Positions 35,791 through 46,983 are shown, counted from the stretch's first letter. The stretch is 64,000 nt of DNA from Acanthacorydalis orientalis (GCA_034766995.1 CM068314.1:13605201-13669200); one strand, 5' to 3'. Program-made: numbers and translations. The notes: a model not told the origin generated them from the letters alone.

Positions 35791-36540
35791 ACCAAAATAC
35801 AGACCGAAAAATGTATCTTAAAATGATATTCGTGATCATGATGAAATGACACTTTCATTGAAAAAAATAAGGTTAGAATTCAAACCGCTACTATTTAAGG
35901 TTAGAACAAAAACCGCAATTATTTTCTTGCCAACAATATATATATATATCATGTGTAAATAAACCAAATAATTCTCTTTTAAATTAATAATGAAAATGTA
36001 GAATAGAACGGAAAAAAATTATAAAATAGTAAATTAAAATCGATACTCAAAAGAGAAACATGTAAATATAATTTCTATTTGTAGGGAGGAAAATATAGTT
36101 TCAGTAGAAAAACAATAATTCCAATTTTACTTTTTTATCAAATTAATACCAGAAATAAATCAAAAACAAATTACATCCAACTAGTATTTTCAATTTGTTT
36201 AACATTCGCATGATATGTGTGAACAGAGTATTTTCAATTAACATTTTTAATGTTCAATTTGTGTACAATGAAAAAACACATTTGAATAATAATCCGAAAT
36301 AATCTTCCAAAAAGAAACTTACAGTATTCATTAAATTTTCAATTATTCAGTGTGAAAAATATGATTTTTATTAATACATTTTAATAAAATGAATTGCGTT
36401 CTGTTTATAAAGCTACTCTTATCGATACGCTATTAAATCAAAACGTATAAAGTATCAGCGGATCAAACAACCTCTAAATATAACTAAATAGATTGATTAA
36501 GTCTAACGAAATAATATGAAACGATGAAAACATTTTTGAC

Positions 36541-36860
36541 TTAACTCAATCTTTCTCGCCTGTTGAAATATATTAATGGAACATTTTCACAACACATTAA
36601 GTCATGTTGTGCACACCTGTGTAGATATTGTTCACGAATCAGTGAACGCGCATATACTTTAACGTTGAAGTAAATAAATCCGTACGCGTTCGTGTTTGTT
36701 TTTACTAAGAGTGTACGTTTAAGCTCGTCGGAAAGGATGTGGTCAACGCTTAGTTTTACTTCCACGCGATATTAACAATAATCCGATTAGAGGAAACTCG
36801 AACGGACTTTGTTGCGTTTCTCGTTTTTTGACAGCCTTTGAGAACTGATAGGTACGGTGA
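36541..36860. other. GC-balanced block, unassigned
   Basis: More complex and CpG-containing than the flanks (CGAATCAGTGAACGCGCATA, CCGTACGCGTTCGTG, CACGCGATATTAAC). The minus frame of 74 codons at 36541-36765 has no domain I recognise. It shares a 20-bp near-identical word with 6905-6924 (GTGTACGTTTAAGCTCGTCG here). It may be regulatory or an old repeat. Confidence 0.3.
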
Positions 36861-36968
36861 TGTATTTTATAACAAATATATTAATTATATACGTTGTGAC
36901 CGACTTCATTTTATACTTTAAGTAAAACAAGTATAAAATGAACAACTACTTAATTGTAAATTATAATA

Positions 36969-37014
36969 TCATTTCTTTATATACTGAAAAATCTTTCAGT
37001 ATATAAAGAAATGA
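36969..37014. repeat. Perfect 21-bp inverted repeat, 4-nt loop
   Basis: TCATTTCTTTATATACTGAA plus A on the left arm (36969-36989), loop AATC (36990-36993), and the exact reverse complement on the right arm (36994-37014). It could form a stable hairpin in RNA or DNA. Confidence 0.9.
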
Positions 37015-37066
37015 AGAATATACTTTTTTTAAATGTTCCTCGAATATAGATCATTTTTACAAATTT

Positions 37067-37069
<3 letters not shown>

Positions 37070-37099
<30 letters not shown>
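37070..37099. repeat. (TA)n microsatellite
   Basis: About 15 AT units. Confidence 0.9.
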
Positions 37100-37102
<3 letters not shown>

Positions 37103-37492
37103 TTAATTTTATAAAAAATTTTATTCATAAACTACTAGAAAGATTAGAAATTATATTAAGAGTTCTTACACATACAAGCGTTAAAAAAAACGCATAGACG
37201 GGCGCTTTTTTTCATTTTTTCAATAAAACCTATAAAACTCGGTATTTCTTTTCACATGCCGGCGTTTATTTAAATCGCGGTCAAGAAAAATACAACTTGA
37301 TCCATTTTTAATGGCGAGTGCTTTTCGTTGCAATAAATAGAACATATGGAAGAGGGTATTTTCATTCTCATTGGTATTTAAAAATCGCCGAATTTGTTAG
37401 TCAATCTTACTTGCTTGCACATTGCTACTGACTACACTATGACAGATAACGGCGGGAAGTTTTTACAAAAATGCAATATTTGATATTGAATG

Positions 37493-37756
37493 TCTTATTT
37501 TGGAGTTCATCAAATGTTTCAATCTTCATTTTCAAGTAGCTGAAAAACTTATCCGGATACTGCCTTAAATTTTCATAAAAAGCAACCAAGTGTCCTGTCC
37601 AATATCATTAATCATTTAGTGGATGCCTCCAGAACTTCGTTTTTTTGCCTTCTTAAAGTACATGCAGCTATTGCCAACAACAGCAATATTTGTGATCGTT
37701 TTAAAAGCGCTAACGATGAACGAAAACGTTTTCTGAATGCTCGTTCAAAGGCCTAA
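37493..37756 (+). pseudogene. Unrecognised coding-like relic, one internal stop
   Basis: An 88-codon frame reading YFGVHQMFQSSFSSS, a TGA, KTYPDTALNF, HKKQPSVLSNIINHLVDAS, FFCLLKVHAAIANNSNICDR, FKSANDERKRFLNARSKA and then TAA. Amino-acid composition is balanced (Ser, Ala, Asn, Arg, Leu), unlike the Phe/Ile/Lys/Asn products typical of the surrounding AT-rich DNA. I do not recognise the family. It lies about 470 bp upstream of the Jockey-type RT relic on the same strand and could be part of the same or another decayed mobile element. Confidence 0.3.
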
Positions 37757-37879
37757 TAGCATTATTATGTCATTTTCATGATTTTTAGATACCTTATAAA
37801 CCATGTCAAAAACTTTTTAATCAATATATCAATAACTTCCGATATTAGGACATTTCTGATCAGACATGTCTGTTCTTTG

Positions 37880-38050
37880 ACGCTTTGAGGATAATAATGT
37901 CTCTATCGAAATGCCCATGAACAATAATTAAAAACGATAAATAATAATAAAAACGATAAAAATGGTATATAATTTATTGAACATTTTTAATCGCAATTAC
38001 TTTGTCATTTATGGGATGTATGAAAAATGCATTTATAAAATAATTTATTA
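37880..38050 (+). repeat. Copy of the dispersed palindromic MITE-like repeat
   Basis: Contains TTTGAGGATAATAATGTCTC, TATCGAAATG, then AATAATTAAAAACGATAAAT and TTTATTGAACATTTTTAATC, in the same order as in the other copies. Confidence 0.5.
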
Positions 38051-38226
38051 AGATTGATCAATATGAACAAGAGTGACTGACTGTTTTTGGTCTAGGAAAA
38101 AAGTATTTAAGACCGTAGATCGTATTGATGACCTACACCTCGTTTATGATCTTCGGGCAAGCACGGACGTCGGTACGCTGATTTTGTATATAGGTACTTT
38201 TAAAAGTCATCTTCTAATAGGGGCTG

Positions 38227-38532
38227 GTAGCACTGATAGAAATTTATAATGCTGCCATAAGAACAAGTCACTTCCCGGAGCAATGAAAATTAGCCAAGAT
38301 ACTGGCATTCAAGAAACCTGAAAAGACCATAAGAGGGTCGCTAGTTACCGACAGTTTGCTTCAGACATTAAGCAAGGTATTCGAAAGAATTCTGTTGAAT
38401 AAAATGACGGTGCATGAGGAATCCTGCAGGAACATAGTTCCGGAGCAATTTGGATTCCGCAAAGGACATGCCAAGATGCATCAGCTGACACGGATCGCTG
38501 AGCACTGGATTCCAGAAGGGACCAAAAACAAC
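38227..38532 (+). pseudogene. Jockey-type non-LTR retrotransposon reverse transcriptase relic
   Basis: Starts VALIEIYNAAIRTSHFPEQ, then a TGA where family members usually have Trp, then KLAKILAFKKPEK. A short frameshifted stretch reads VASYRQFAS in the +1 frame, where RTs of this type have a YRPISLL-like block, and the frame then returns as LQTLSKVFERILLNKM. It continues with IVPEQFGFRKGH and HQLTRIAEH. In LINE RTs (target-primed reverse transcription) these are the N-terminal RT blocks up to the Q-x-GFR-x-G-H motif. The catalytic DD block is absent; after residue LIVLSDLAF the similarity fades. The fragment has at least two compensating frameshifts and one stop, so it is dead. No EN domain or poly-A tail was found. 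Confidence 0.85.
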
Positions 38533-38659
38533 TTAATTGTTTTGTCTGATTTAGCTTTTACTAATTTTGAACTTCATAATTATGTTTTTATAATCACATA
38601 TTATCAAGTTCGTTTATACGTCATCTCTTACTAAATTTTTTAAAAATATTACATACATT

Positions 38660-38855
38660 TTTCCCAAATGAATTTTCACTTACCATACTAAACACAAAAA
38701 AACGTATCAAAAATGTTCAATAATTTTTATATCTATACTGTCAAAGAAATTAACTAACTAACAATCAAAAATGATCAATAATCAATTATTAAATATTTTT
38801 GATTAGAATAAAATGTATGGTTTGTGCGACGGGTGAAAAATTTATTTGTAAGTCA
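38660..38855. repeat. Copy of the dispersed palindromic MITE-like repeat, both ends present
   Basis: Left end AAATGAATTTTCACTTACCA, then TCAAAAATGTTCAATAAT. The right end carries the inverse: CAATTATTAAATATTTTTGA, ATGTATGGTTTGTGCGACGG and GTGAAAAATTTATTTG. It is about 200 bp with long imperfect terminal inverted repeats and no coding content. Confidence 0.55.
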
Positions 38856-41060
38856 AAATCTATTTGAACGTAACCTCTAAAAAAATCCAATTTTAAGATA
38901 ATGTAGAATTCAGAAACATGATACAACAAAGCATCTATATATTTCGAAACATGGAAGGAAAAAATTAAATGCATTACATCCAACGGAAATTATTTTGAAA
39001 AGTACTACTTTTGGATCCATTAATTTTCAGTATTGTCAAGTTTATTGATAGCCTTATTTTATATTTCAAAGTCTCATTAAATATTACTAAAATAAACTAA
39101 TAAATCATTTAATCATTTAATAAACTTATAAATAGAAGAAAATACCAAAAATTAAACACTAAGCACATTGATGTAGAATGTAGAAGGAAACAAGTAAACT
39201 GTTTTAAAAAAAGTAACTCAATTTTTAATCTATGGGATTCGAGAAAAAAGTACAGCATATTAAAAATCATATAATATAAAAAGTTGAAGTTTATAAAGAA
39301 TATTTTAAGAATTATATTAAAGAAATTTATAATTAATGTATGTTTGTATAAAATAAATAATTATTCTAATTTTAGGTAAATGCTAAGGAACTGGATTAAT
39401 TATTTACATATATCTATGAATCTTTCAGAAAAAATACTAAAAAAATGTTATAAATATGCTTCAAGAGTAATATCTATAAAAAACTTCGTATTAAAATAGA
39501 AATATATGTTTATAATATGTAGAAGAGATCAGAAATAATTATAATGAAAGTGTAAGTGATTAACTTTGAGATAATATGAAAATAAATTTTCATATTTCAG
39601 TAAAATGATACTGAAACATAATTATGTCTAGAAATGAATAATAAAAAATAATTTAGTCAAATTACTAATATTTTCCAAATCTCTATGCCGATAATAAACA
39701 GTTATTCAATAGTAAACCTCAAAAAAATCCTAAAAAAGACATGCCAACAGTGCATAAATGTATTCTATTTCACCAGAACATATATAAATAGTTTCAGTAA
39801 TATTTGTTGTTCGAGTTGTTGGCTATTTACTTCACCTTAACACCAACTTGATACGTGCTACAGCCAGTAAAGTAGACTTCAAATGTGGAAATGATTCCTA
39901 GCAAAGCTTACAGATTAGAGCCACAGCTTTTTGTTCGTACGTCTTAAAGACGTTTCGTTTTTACGTTAATGAATTGTCGAGTTTCTCGTATTTCTGATTT
40001 TCGTGTGTTTGACCACTAACATTGTGTGTTTCAGATTAGATCTCAAATCATGTCAAAGTGTATTAGTGAAAGAAATGAAAGATGATGTGTGAAATGATTG
40101 CGACGATTTTTCAGCTGTACCGCCGTTTTCATTAATGGATTTTGATAGAAATTTCACAAAAGATGTTTATATTTCTCAGCTCGGTTTCTATCTTCTAATT
40201 AAATGCAAATTCATCATATTTCTCTAAAAGAAATCTCTTCACTCTTTTATTAATTACTTAGTGGGTTTTATTTGAATAAACGACAAGCTTTTACACTTTA
40301 TGCTTATAGTTTAAACAGAATTGAACCGTTTACCATATAAAACAAGTATTTGGTAAATTCATATTTCAAAAACTTTTCGACAAGTCAATTTTTCATATAG
40401 AAAGTGTCACAAATTAACTATACGTGTAGAATTAGTATCGTTTCATAAAAAAAGAACGAAATATAATTCGCTCGTACACGAAAATCGCATATAATAGATA
40501 AAAAAAAGCAACAACACACCAACGAAGAAGTCAGTACGTTAAATAACGCTGTCGTAAGTAATTTACCATGTTATTCTTTAACTTTTTTTAAAGCAGAGCA
40601 ATAAACTTTTACAATTAGGGCACAGTGAATAATTGACACGGCTAAAGTGCAATTCGCGGTAGCGGTCATAAATTTAAATTAAAAACTTCTCGGATTTAAT
40701 TTCACATGTCTTAGACGTGAAAGTTTAAGGAAAAATCTAATAAGAATGTGCAAGTAGTGTGATACTTCTAATGATGATTTAATACGGTTTTAAACTAGTT
40801 AGTGTTTGATTAAGTTAACGAAGACATGGGTATTATATTACATACATTTTATTTAAATACTAATAAACTGTTTTTTTTTTATTTATCTTAATGATGATTG
40901 TTTTTATATTTTAAAACATAACATTGACTGAAATCATAACTTAAAAAATTTTTTTTATAGCAAACATAAGGATTTAGAATCACAGAAGCAGATTTTTTGA
41001 AATTCAAGATAATTAAATTATCTGTAACGCACACTATGCTTTTTACACTACGGCTAAATT
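38856..41060. other. AT-rich non-coding DNA, nothing assigned
   Basis: Mostly AT-rich. The interval 39.80-40.12 kb (TCGAGTTGTTGGCTATTTAC, TTCGTACGTCTTAAAGACG) and 40.44-40.72 kb are somewhat more complex and could be regulatory, but no exon, motif or repeat end was identified. Confidence 0.45.
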
Positions 41061-41063
41061 CAT

Positions 41064-41343
41064 TTTCATAAATGAATTTTTCAATCACTTGACAAACTTG
41101 TTTGGTTCAATAATTGATTATTTTTCATTGTTTATGTTTTTCAAACTCAATGTCATCGTTTTTAAATTTCTAAGACATAATAAAATCTATTTTTTCTTAG
41201 ATTCTTTCATTTATTTAAATTTTCTCTATTACAATTTTGAGTATGACGATATCTTCATCGAAATCATGCAAGTAACAAATAAAAATGATCAATAATGAAT
41301 TATTGATGAGAAAAAATTACTGTGGTTTTCGTAAAGTGTAAAA
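41064..41343. repeat. Copy of the dispersed palindromic MITE-like repeat, both ends present
   Basis: The left end TAAATGAATTTTTCAATCAC and TTGACAAACTTG is the inverse of the right end CGTAAAGTGTAAAATTGATT TAT. Internal elements: GACGATATCTTCATCGAAAT and AATGATCAATAATGAATTAT. The two open frames on either side of 41088 are products of the AT-rich ends. Confidence 0.55.
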
Positions 41344-42370
41344 TTGATTTATAAAAAAATGATAACATTTTCAATTTGTAGTCATAATTGAAGATAAGTG
41401 AAAAACATTATTGTATTTGTTAAGGATGGCGCATAAACTCAGTATGTAAATATGAAAAATATATTGAAATAATTTAAAAATCACGAAATCAACTAATATC
41501 GAAATCAAATAGAAAGTTAAGCTAAATTTGAAGCACTGACTTATAAAACATAAGAATTCAAAAAGAAATAATCATACAGGGTGAAATACAAACAATATCT
41601 CAAAGTTGTATTGCTACATCCCGAAGTTACTTTTTGACTGTTTTGTACTAGTTTTCTCTTCTGATATTTTCAGGTACATCTGTAATCTTTGAATATAGAT
41701 TTACCGGAAGATTTCGGAAAAACAGATTCGTAGAAAAGATACTTAAACAGTGACTTCGAGGAGAAATGACAGATTACAAAATATCCAGATATGCAAAAAA
41801 TTATATTGGCAACCATTCTCATATATATCATCTACTCTATATTCATCTTTACCTTCAAAACAATTAATATTTTGTTGTAGAGTAATATATAAACCCACTA
41901 CGACTATCATTTTCACAAATAAATTGACCAATATTTAAATGCCAATTTTAAAAAGATATAACAAAAACATGTATAATGGAATAAAAAATTATTATTTGTA
42001 GAAATGAAGATTTAATTCTTAGAAACAAAATATGTACCAAAATTTCAAACTAATTGCTTTAGCTGTTTTCCAAATAAATATTAAAAAAGTTAAAAATAGC
42101 AAATAACAGAGAACGTCAAACATAAATCATTTATAAACAATGTTTCATTTTAATATATATTTAATATTGTTCAAATTTACCTGTATACAAATTAATTATC
42201 AAAATGTAATAATGTTCTTTAACCCACGTCGAAATGAAACCACATACCCCATCTGGTCACAATTCTTGTCACAGCGTTTTATCGTTAAGTGCTTTTATAT
42301 CGGTGCAATAAATGTTTTTGTATTTATAAAATGAATATATAAAGTCGTACAAAACAATATACAGCAATGC

Positions 42371-42371
<1 letters not shown>
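41344..42371. other. AT-rich non-coding DNA
   Basis: No credible coding region. Overlapping plus and minus open frames at 41743-41938 and the plus frame at 42140-42334 show no domain and are mutually exclusive. Confidence 0.5.
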
Positions 42372-42413
<42 letters not shown>

Positions 42414-42450
42414 ATTTATTATATATATATATATATATATAATAAATAGA
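42372..42450. repeat. (TA)n microsatellite ending in a 40-bp perfect palindrome
   Basis: About 19 TA units, then TCTATTTATT, ten AT units, and AATAAATAGA. Positions 42411-42450 form an exact palindrome. Confidence 0.9.
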
Positions 42451-42550
42451 AATTCTTGCACGATATATTTATAAATGTGTGTTAGAATAAATTCATTATT
42501 TAAGGAGTCGATGACATTTTTATTTAAAAATCTATTACCCAAGTTAAAAT

Positions 42551-42586
42551 GTTCATCAATTAAAATTGTGACATTAATTGATGAAC
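42551..42586. repeat. 13-bp perfect inverted repeat
   Basis: GTTCATCAATTAA and its exact reverse complement TTAATTGATGAAC, separated by 10 nt. Confidence 0.85.
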
Positions 42587-42646
42587 CTGACTACAAATTC
42601 AAAATATATTTTGATATAAAATTTCAGACAATTATAATTTATGATG

Positions 42647-42650
<4 letters not shown>

Positions 42651-42698
<48 letters not shown>
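42651..42698. repeat. (TA)n microsatellite
   Basis: About 24 TA units, 100 bp before the piggyBac-like element. Confidence 0.9.
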
Positions 42699-42702
<4 letters not shown>

Positions 42703-42794
42703 ATTATTAAATTAAATTAAGTCAAAAATAAATTCTTTTTTATCCCTCTAAACATATAAAATGTTTCTAATAAAAATTGTTCAATGTCTCTTTA

Positions 42795-43660
42795 TTAACC
42801 CTTTTCGTTCGTAAGGGTACTTATGCCCGACAGAACACTTTTACCGTTCAGGTCATGAGTGGAGATATGTCCAGCACGTAGAGAGATGAACGATTTCAGT
42901 TGTTTGAAAAGTTTTATTTCGTTTAGTTCTCCTCTGAGTCATTTTCACACTAGCACTTGGTTTTTTCAAATTTTTCCTATCAAATTAAATAAGGTTCATA
43001 ACAAAAAGAAGTCATAAGAAAATTGAAGTCAGATGCTGGTATTCCGGGAGTAAGATCCACAGGAACATCCGAAATAAGAAGAGTTCTACATAACGGAACA
43101 TAAGAACAGCTATATATGTTTAAACTAACCTACAAATATGAGTCATTTAAATTTTGTAAGAAAAATAACAGACCAACCAGTTGTCAATTTTCGTAAAGGA
43201 TCTACAGTACGTCATGGAAGAGCATCATCTTCCGGTACAGAAGAAAGACTCAATGACAAGCTACATCTACTCCAAAAAATCAATGGAAGAGCAAGTTAAG
43301 ACTACTTAGCTTGTTTCAATCGTTGATCGTTCAATGTTTTCAAATCAAACGTTTCAATGAGGAAGACGAAGAAACTGTTGATTATTGAAGAAATATTTGC
43401 CCGCGAAAACCGGGCCTACCTATCAAACACTATTCCAAGAGATATCGTACTGTTAAATCTTATAAAATGTGACAATATAATTAAATGAAATAAAAAACTT
43501 TATTTCCTATATGAATAATAGTTTCATTATAATTAAAAAAAAGATATAGGTTTCACAGACTAATCGTTGGACTACATGTAAGCGCCGCATCGTCCGTTTT
43601 AAAATAATTCCAACCAGTCCAGTACACATACGTCAGCGCAAGACGACCTTAAAAGGTTAA
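42795..43660 (+). mobile_element. piggyBac-like element, internally deleted, flanked by TTAA
   Basis: TTAA at 42795-42798 is followed by CCCTTTTCGTTCGTAAGGG. At the other end, ACGACCTTAAAAGG is followed by TTAA at 43657-43660. Inverted ends beginning CCCTTTT / CCTTTT inside duplicated TTAA are the hallmark of piggyBac transposition. The 858-bp interior carries only the C-terminal transposase region (43138-43472), so the element is a deletion derivative with no catalytic core. The TIRs match over the first few bases and then diverge, as in old or asymmetric piggyBac ends. Confidence 0.75.
43138..43472 (+). pseudogene. piggyBac transposase C-terminal domain relic
   Basis: A first open piece (43138-43299) contains VRKITDQPVVNFRKGSTVRH and SSSGTEERLNDKLHLLQKIN. 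The piece around 43380-43472 reads EDEETVDY, a stop, RNICPRKPGLPIKHYSKRYR and TVKSYKM before TGA. This corresponds to the linker and Cys-rich C-terminal domain of piggyBac transposases (zinc-binding, binds the element ends). C-P-R-K-P-G-L and the final K-R-Y-x-T are well kept, while the preceding Cys pairs are damaged. The linker EERLNDKLHLL resembles RKLNEKLHII in the second piggyBac relic at 62.0 kb, so both belong to related subfamilies. Confidence 0.75.
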
Positions 43661-44440
43661 TTATTTCTTATGTACATATTTCTATGATAATGCAACCATT
43701 TTCAGTTTCATAATACAAAAAAAATCTCAGATAAATCATCAGATTTGACTGTACCGCGACTCTTTAAAAATGATAGTGGTATTGGCTTTGGAAATACGAT
43801 TAAACAATACTGAAAAATGAATTATTTTACATTTTTGTCTAAAAGTGTTCATGTTTTGAGAAACCAAAAAATCGCGTGAAAATAAATTAATTACAGTATC
43901 AGAAATATATTAACTATTTTGTTCAGATTTTAACATCAGTATTTTGCGAATATGTACATTTTTATAAATCAATATTAATTGTATACCTGTTCTGTAATCA
44001 GTATAATAGAATTTCTAAATAATTCAAGGCTTTTAATATTATGAATTGAATTTGATTTTAAGGTAATTGATACTGAAAATGTATCTAACAGAATTTCATT
44101 AATAAATATCCTAAAATATAATTTTAATATATTTTATTAATAGATAATACCGCATTGGGGATTTGTGCTGCTTATTTTAAAATATATACTATTTTAAAAC
44201 TATATTAATGCAAAGACAACTCTTTGTATTATAATATATTAATAAAATTGTATTATAATATATTAATAAAAGAAAATTAAATAATATCGCTTTGAATAAC
44301 TGATAAAAATTTATATGTCGATAATTGAAAATTCTCAAAAAATTAATTTCGGATTTAATTTTTAAGTATAAAAACCATTTTATATTATTTTACAGTTTAA
44401 AAAAACAAATACACTGAGCGTTGTTAAGCACAACTGTGTC
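43661..44440. other. AT-rich non-coding DNA
   Basis: Nothing coding. A tandem duplication of a 24-bp AT-rich unit (TGTATTATAATATATTAATA plus four bases) lies at about 44225-44272. Confidence 0.5.
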
Positions 44441-45060
44441 GTTCTAGACGAATATTATATAATGTTGCGTCAACGTTATTTGTATTTTCTTCATCTATTT
44501 TACCCAATAGAGTCGGTAAAACCGGTATGACGTCACCACACATAACCACCTCACCGCCGTCAGACCAAAGAGCAGATAGAACTCTCACAAGGGGCTCATT
44601 TACTCATTCAAACGCTCTATTCTCGCCCCGCAGAAAGGAACTGCTGTAAACGCCATCCCATCATTCGTGTATCTATCGCCTCTTCGCCCCCTGCGCCCGT
44701 TCAACCTCTTTAACCGCCGCCATCATCCGTTAAACTCTTCACCCGCCCACACATCGTCGTCGTACCCAGCAATTTCCACTATCCTCCTAACCCTCTACAC
44801 ATATCATCTTGATGTGTTACGAACTGAAGCCAGATTTATGGCAAGTATCTAGTGTTTGATGAAGTTTGCGCGCTGAGAGGGTGAAATCACTACTTACTAC
44901 AGACATTTCCGAGATTGCACCGCAGATTTCGACTTCAATTTGAATCTGTATTGATTTTTAAACATTCTTTACGCGTGCATGGCGATTCGCTTTCACAGTT
45001 AATGAGGACCACGTGAACGCTCTATTTAATCCAGTACTAAAGATGGATTAATCAGAATAT
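44441..45060. promoter_or_regulatory. CpG- and pyrimidine-rich block; possible promoter/5' UTR
   Basis: Abrupt change to GC-rich, C-rich DNA: CCTCACCGCCGTCAGACC, CGCCTCTTCGCCCCCTGCGC, TAACCGCCGCCATCATCCG. A full CRE-type palindrome TGACGTCA lies at 44528-44535, and an E-box-like CCACGTGA at about 45011. The 61-codon plus frame at 44667-44852 is Pro/Ser/Leu-rich without a domain. In such AT-rich genomes this composition is usual for promoters and 5' UTRs, but no downstream exon is recognised in the window. This is inference from composition only. Confidence 0.35.
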
Positions 45061-46936
45061 TTATTGTACTATAAATGTCACATAAAACTTTCGCAAGTTA
45101 CCACTTGTCGAAAGACCAGTAATCTATAGATCGTCATGTATCAATATATCCTTATCTGTCTTTTCATTTCAAACCTTGAAAAACGTTTACACTTGATCCT
45201 GGAATGTTATTGTCATTCATTTTATTTTTAAAACGTTCATATTTTTTTTACTCCATTACTTAAAAATATGTTTAGTGTTCTAAATAGATATAAATAATAA
45301 CTATTAAGATTATAATAGATGAAAATATATGCATGCATATATTTCTTGAATCTTTATTAAAATTTCTGATACTGATTTCAAGAAAAAATTAGAATAGTAT
45401 TCATGTTTCTGTATCTTTTTTTTAATTTTTCTCTATTTATAAATTATTACTTATTCACTTGACTATAAATTTTGAAATAATTTTAATATGACTAAAGCAT
45501 TTTGAAAAATAATTTATAATATTTTCTAATGTATTACTAATAGTTTCTTATATATTCAAAAAGTAATATGAGAACAAGTATTGTTTTATTTATTAATTAT
45601 TCATAATAATTAAAACTCGTGGTTTTACTCAACTTAGGTATTTGAAACTGAATTAAAATCATTGTTTATAATAATAGTTGTAGAAATTTTCTATTCGGTT
45701 CATTTATTTAAAATAGAAAGAAAAGACAAGCGAGTTTGTTTTTAAAATTCTTGATTTAATAAAAAAAAATTATTCGATGGTTTTACAAATCGAGATCAAC
45801 CTTTCTTACTTTTCGTATTCTTACAAAACTTTATCTTCATTCTTACAAACCTGATTGTTTATATTTAATCAAGAACTTAAAATGAATTCTAAATGTCTTT
45901 TCCTTCTATTTTAAACAAGTGATACGAATATCAAATTTCAAGAAAAAGTTGGAATGAATTTCTTTAAAAGTTATAATCAATTTGATATTAATGTTTAATA
46001 TTGTAAAACATTAAAGCAGAAACATAATACAATAAATGTAAGAATAATATTTAATAAACTTTGAAAATGGAACTGTTACTTGCAAACTATTGATTTTGTA
46101 AAATATTGTTATTTATTTACTTTTTATTCTTGAATCTTTAACTAATTAAAAATGTATACCTTGTTCTAATTACAAATTATATATCTTTTTGTGCACAAAA
46201 TTTAATTCAACAAGATTAATAAAAATTAATATAATACTATTTATTCCAAAATAATTAAAACATTGTATATAGAAAAACAATTTCGAAATGAAAAATTCGA
46301 AATGAAAGCTTTCAATATTCTTTTTCTCTTCAGTGAATTTATGAATACACAAGACAATAATAAATATATTTTAATTATTATCGATTTGAAAAAGGGGCGT
46401 TAATTAAAATATATATATAATAAAATAATGACGGTTGTGGGACCAATAACCACAAATATAAAGCAGTCAATCTGAAAAAAATGTGATCAAAAAGGTAGTT
46501 GAGTCAGTCGTTCCAGATATAGGTGTACGTTAGATTGAAAAATTGGTGATTGTGGTCGAATAAAAAAAAATCGTTTCAACTCACCAATCTACGTAACTAC
46601 CCCCAATTGTACAAAACGGGACACACACACACACACGGGGACATTCATTCCGATATAGTTGTTAGGTTGGCTAGTCGAAATGAATCAATCGATCTGCGTG
46701 AGATATGAGATTGCACCCGGAGGGTTTACAACCACCACAATGGTCACGATTTCGCGAGATGTCGACGAGAAATTGCCTGTTCTAGATAACCGACCGACTT
46801 ATTGCTAGATAAGGATTGTATTGACTACTCGGTACCAAACGACAAAAAAATATAAAAACGTTAAATGTGCAACGGCTGAATACCAAACATCCGAACTTAT
46901 AGACATGAACTTGTTATAATTGTATTAAAAAATGCT

Positions 46937-46939
<3 letters not shown>
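45061..46939. other. AT-rich DNA with a complex segment at 46.43-46.90 kb
   Basis: 45.06-46.40 kb is desert. 46.43-46.90 kb is GC-balanced and includes an (AC)n run inside GGGACACACACACACACAC GGGG, TTGCACCCGGAGGGTTTAC and ATTTCGCGAGATGTCGACG. It is possibly a transposon remnant; no domain or ends recognised. Confidence 0.4.

Positions 46940-46979
<40 letters not shown>
46940..46979. repeat. (TA)n microsatellite
   Basis: About 20 TA units. Confidence 0.9.

Positions 46980-46983
<4 letters not shown>

Noticed and set aside
41089..41295. 68-codon Phe/Leu/Asn-rich frame resembling a membrane protein
   Set aside because: It falls inside a copy of the palindromic repeat and its hydrophobicity follows from T-richness.
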